DNA from: an uncultured Bacteroidales bacterium
Lineage (GTDB): Bacteria; Bacteroidota; Bacteroidia; Bacteroidales; UBA932
Reading direction: 5' to 3'
NCBI GenBank assembly: GCA_934726455.1
Contig: CAKVDS010000065.1
Location: 1-7,021 of the forward strand
DNA length: 7,021 bases
This document shows, piece by piece, positions 5,516 through 7,021 of this stretch; within the stretch, counting starts at the first letter, position 1, and the number at the start of each line of letters is the position of its first letter. The position numbers were made by a program, and so were the translations under genes. The notes under the pieces are model-generated. The model searched no databases and had not been told where the DNA came from. It saw nothing but the letters and a program-made list of their open reading frames with translations.

Positions 5516-5697
5516 TGCGGCCTCCAGTGGCTTCCTGTAGGTAGGGGGTAAAAAGAGCCGTAAATGCCCCAACCTTCAGCCCTTGGCGGGTTCAGAGGCC
5601 CGTCCAGATGGGGCGGTGCTCAAAGGTTGGGGCAGAAATCCTCAAAAATACCCCAACCTGGTCAACGCCCGGTGGCATTTGTGTGCCCTGGTGTCTA
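5516..5697. repeat. Structured intergenic repeat, copy R3 (3' part of the element)
   Basis: From about 5516 the sequence follows R1 and R2, then continues like R1 to the end of the zinc-ribbon gene. GGTAGGGGGTA (5540-5550) faces TGCCCCAACC (5565-5574). TGCCCCAACCTT (5565-5576) is a perfect 12-bp inverted repeat with AAGGTTGGGGCA (5623-5634). AGGTTGGGG (5624-5632) also pairs perfectly with CCCCAACCT (5651-5659). R3 lacks the GTACAG part found at the left of R1 and R2. It has the same orientation as the other copies. Confidence 0.85.
5624..5659 (-). terminator. Hairpin at the 3' end of the zinc-ribbon gene, inside R3
   Basis: A perfect 9-bp stem (AGGTTGGGG with CCCCAACCT, 18-base loop) begins 35 bases beyond the zinc-ribbon stop codon on the minus strand and is followed by only TTT. 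It may terminate or protect the transcript. The same segment can instead pair with 5565-5576. Confidence 0.4.
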
Positions 5698-5880
5698 CTC
5701 CGATTTCAGCATCTTGAAGATCCTTCTTGTGATCGAACCATGCAGCGGAGCCGTGTGCAGGCTTCCGCATTTCGGACAATAGACTGGACAGGAGGCGGCA
5801 GTGCAGTTCCATTCCATGTCCATTCCGATGAACTCTTGCCCGCAGTCCCTGCAGATATATTTACCTACGTATCTTATCAT
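5695..5880 (-). CDS. Small zinc-ribbon protein
   Basis: This 61-residue protein starts MIRYVGKYICRDCGQEF. The first knuckle is CRDCG (C10, C13), and the second is CPVYCPKCG, with CPKC (about 35-38) as the likely second ligand pair. Two more cysteines lie nearby. This is a rubredoxin-like or zinc-ribbon fold with a basic, hydrophobic tail (ITRRIFKMLKSE). Such proteins are common in Bacteroidota, with unknown function; nucleic-acid or protein binding is possible. It lies 12 bases after a small membrane-protein ORF on the same strand, so they were probably co-transcribed. Its 3' end runs into repeat R3. The same tail is found degraded at 2131-2178, and a second two-knuckle protein is encoded at 6527-6676. 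Confidence 0.75.
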   Translation of the reverse strand: MIRYVGKYICRDCGQEFIGMDMEWNCTAASCPVYCPKCGSLHTAPLHGSITRRIFKMLKSE

Positions 5881-5892
5881 AATCTCTTATTA

Positions 5893-6043
5893 TTAGTCAC
5901 TTTCTCCCATTCTGCCCATGGTGTAATTTGCGATGGCGACCACGGCCCCGATCGCGATGAGTCCTACAGCCGCAATCTTCGATGTCTTCGAGACGTTCGG
6001 ATCCCGGAGGAAGTCAATCCCTTTTTCATCAGGATTGACCCAT
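5893..6043 (-). pseudogene. Small single-span membrane protein, frame interrupted near the N-terminus
   Basis: A minus-strand frame ending at TAA (5893-5895) encodes KGIDFLRDPNVSKTSK, then a hydrophobic helix IAAVGLIAIGAVVAIA and NYTMGRMGESD. The bias toward G/A/I/V is typical of a transmembrane segment, with the lysine-rich side probably cytoplasmic. The frame has no ATG, GTG or TTG before the helix, and a TAA closes it at 6043-6045. An ATG at 6043-6041 reads M-G-Q-S and then TGA (6031-6029). Skipping one base there joins it to the downstream frame, giving a 49-residue protein. So the gene is frameshifted, uses an unusual start, needs +1 frameshifting, or there is a sequencing error. It lies directly upstream of the zinc-ribbon gene. 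Confidence 0.5.
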
Positions 6044-6244
6044 TACTGTTCGCAATACTGTCCATTGTTAAAAAGTTATTTGACTTGTTTGCCAGTTTTT
6101 TGCTTTATGCTAGGCAGAGTGCTCGAACCTTCAAGAATCCTTCCGGCATGATGCAAAATTATGTCGTTTTACTGCTGAATTCCGGCAGAAACAAGAAAAT
6201 TTTGAAAGTTGCAATAAAAATTAATAAAATGAACCAACGTGGAC
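6044..6244. other. AT-rich intergenic stretch without a recognisable gene
   Basis: Both strands were read and no credible coding frame was found. TTCCGGCA occurs twice (6141-6148 and 6180-6187) as a direct repeat. A TAATTTTG on the minus strand (6161-6154) could be a -7 element for the small membrane-protein and zinc-ribbon genes, but no TTG stands at the expected distance. A GGTTCGAGC on the minus strand looks like a tRNA T-loop, but no stem forms around it. Confidence 0.4.
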
Positions 6245-6274
6245 TTGACAATGGGGGGGGAATATTTACATTTG
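6245..6274 (+). promoter_or_regulatory. Bacteroides-type promoter, plus strand
   Basis: TTG at 6245-6247, 19 bases, then TACATTTG at 6267-6274 match the consensus exactly. The spacer contains a run of eight G (6253-6260), which may be prone to slippage. Transcription would begin near 6281 and reach the small secreted peptide ORF at 6360 and perhaps the zinc-ribbon gene at 6527. Confidence 0.6.
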
Positions 6275-6359
6275 CGGTGTCAGATTGGATTTAGTTTTTG
6301 TTATGTGCTACGAAAACTGATTGAATCGCAAGAGAATATTGTCACATATATAAGTTGTA

Positions 6360-6467
6360 ATGAGAAAAATTGCATTGTGGATTTCATTATCCTTTGTGTC
6401 TTGCTTACTTTGTGCGCAACCTGCCTATGTCATGAGCTCCGTAAGTAAGGAACAAGTCATGTCTTAA
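6360..6467 (+). CDS. Short signal-peptide ORF, probably a broken secreted protein
   Basis: Thirty-five codons start MRKIALWISLSFVSCLLCAQ, a convincing type I signal peptide: positive start, hydrophobic core, and a CA-Q end of the sort common in Bacteroidota exported proteins. FVSC is a poor lipobox alternative. Only about 15 residues follow before TAA at 6465-6467. Re-reading one T there would continue in another frame as LNELFVDVVGCWKTLND to TAA at 6515-6517, giving a 52-residue product. It may be a frameshifted small gene, a remnant of a longer exported protein, or a genuine very short secreted peptide. A consensus promoter lies about 80 bases upstream. No family is recognised. Confidence 0.45.
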   Translation: MRKIALWISLSFVSCLLCAQPAYVMSSVSKEQVMS

Positions 6468-6526
6468 ATGAGCTATTCGTAGATGTTGTTGGTTGCTGGA
6501 AAACGTTAAACGACTAAAGAAACACG

Positions 6527-6676
6527 ATGAAAATGTTAAGAGGTTTTACCGTATTCCGTTGTTCCGACTGCGGCCACATCTTCGAAGCCCCCCTAATCGA
6601 AGGCAACGCCACCGCCAGTACTATGCCTATGCCTTGCCCCCACTGCAGAGCTAGAGTGATCCGGTCGGTATATTAG
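6527..6676 (+). CDS. Small two-knuckle zinc-ribbon protein
   Basis: Forty-nine codons from ATG 6527 to TAG 6674 encode MKMLRGFTVFRCSDCGHIFE, a short linker rich in A, T, S and M, then PCPHCRARVIRSVY. The two C-x2-C pairs (C12/C15 and C37/C40) and the F-x-C-x2-C-G-x2-F pattern define a zinc ribbon of the FmdB/rubredoxin-like type. The architecture recalls the 61-residue protein encoded at 5695-5880 on the other strand, although the sequences are only loosely similar. It is complete and has balanced composition, so it is probably real despite its size. No clear promoter stands directly before it; the one at 6245 may serve. It precedes the dynamin-like gene by 67 bases in the same direction. Confidence 0.7.
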   Translation: MKMLRGFTVFRCSDCGHIFEAPLIEGNATASTMPMPCPHCRARVIRSVY

Positions 6677-6743
6677 GTTGCTTAAAATTTTTAGGAAGAA
6701 AAATTTGGAAATTCAGAATAATCTTTAGAACAATAGTTATACC

Positions 6744-7021
6744 ATGGAGAAAGTACAACATTTTATTTCTTTAGTAGAGAAAGCCTATGACCTCGCTATC
6801 GAGAGCCTTAATAATCAGGACTCTATTATTAAGGCTGGTATGGACAAGGATAGCCTTGAACAAGACCTGAACAATCACGCTTATGTCAAGGTCCCGTTTG
6901 TGGGTGATTTTAATGCCGGTAAGAGTTCGTTGATTAACAGTTTCCTTGGGATAGAATTGTTGCCAACGAATATATTGCCGGAAACTGCCGTGTCTTATGA
7001 ATTATATTATTCAGAGCATGA
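6744..7021 (+). CDS. Dynamin-family GTPase, N-terminal part (3' end outside window)
   Basis: Ninety-two codons are visible, from ATG 6744 to the window edge, with no stop. An N-terminal helix (MEKVQHFISLVEKAYDL) precedes the G domain. The P-loop GDFNAGKSS lies at 54-62 and is followed by LINSFLG, the dynamin-N signature. LLPTNILPETAVSYEL (72-87) contains the G2 threonine (T81) in the PxT context typical of bacterial dynamin-like proteins. Such proteins bind and remodel membranes upon GTP hydrolysis, and some relatives take part in membrane repair or phage defence. The G3 and G4 motifs and the membrane-binding part lie beyond the window, so the subtype cannot be decided. No Shine-Dalgarno sequence or perfect promoter is seen in the preceding 67 bases. 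Confidence 0.88.
   Translation, partial: MEKVQHFISLVEKAYDLAIESLNNQDSIIKAGMDKDSLEQDLNNHAYVKVPFVGDFNAGKSSLINSFLGIELLPTNILPETAVSYELYYSEH

Noticed and set aside
5399..5572. 58-codon N-terminal extension of the AbiEi frame
   Set aside because: It would include the -7 element, the palindrome and part of R3. The family begins at the internal Met at 5398.
6110..6140. GGTTCGAGC on the minus strand as a tRNA T-loop
   Set aside because: Flanking bases do not form a T-stem and there is no acceptor or anticodon arm.
5608..6294. Plus-strand frame of 228 codons
   Set aside because: It is antisense to the zinc-ribbon and membrane-protein ORFs and passes through R3. Composition is not protein-like and no domain is seen.
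6239..6448. Plus-strand frame of 69 codons
   Set aside because: It would start inside the promoter at 6245-6274 and overlaps the better signal-peptide ORF in another frame.

Overview
The window looks like a gut-type Bacteroidota chromosome, most likely order Bacteroidales. Promoters fit the Bacteroides pattern (TTG, 18-19 bases, TAnnTTTG) ahead of at least four genes. Shine-Dalgarno sequences are essentially absent. Protein types such as BspA-like leucine-rich repeats and the DUF4143 ATPase fit as well. Assignment below order level is not possible from this sequence alone.

Layout, left to right. (1) 3-323 is the 3' end of a NERD-type protein with a topoisomerase-like C4 zinc finger, followed by a hairpin terminator whose right arm has been multiplied by a 23-bp tandem repeat. 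(2) 456-1757 is an AAA_14/DUF4143 ATPase with its own promoter. (3) 1815-2133 is a hairpin-rich non-coding repeat (R1) ending in the degenerate tail of a zinc-ribbon gene. (4) 2193-2902, minus strand, is a RelB/DinJ antitoxin plus PIN-domain toxin operon with an ATGA overlap. (5) 2994-3614, minus strand, is a cytosolic coiled-coil plus leucine-rich-repeat protein with its own promoter. (6) 3719-3868 is repeat copy R2. (7) 3885-5398, minus strand, is an AbiEi/AbiEii toxin-antitoxin operon, also with an ATGA overlap, under a promoter overlapped by a 35-bp palindrome. (8) 5516-5697 is repeat copy R3, at the 3' end of a small zinc-ribbon gene (5695-5880) that follows a frameshifted small membrane-protein ORF (5893-6043). 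(9) 6245-6676, plus strand, holds a promoter, a short secreted peptide ORF that looks broken, and a second small zinc-ribbon gene. (10) 6744 to the window end is the start of a dynamin-family GTPase.

The region reads as an accessory island: two independent toxin-antitoxin modules and an LRR gene lie on one strand between direct copies of the same structured repeat. R1 and R3 both abut the same kind of zinc-ribbon 3' end, which suggests that the roughly 3.5 kb between them arose by duplication or insertion at that locus and could be lost by recombination. The toxin-antitoxin modules would stabilise the segment. The repeat family, the putative operators and the small broken ORFs are the parts most worth following up. 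No integrase, transposase, rRNA, tRNA or CRISPR array is visible.
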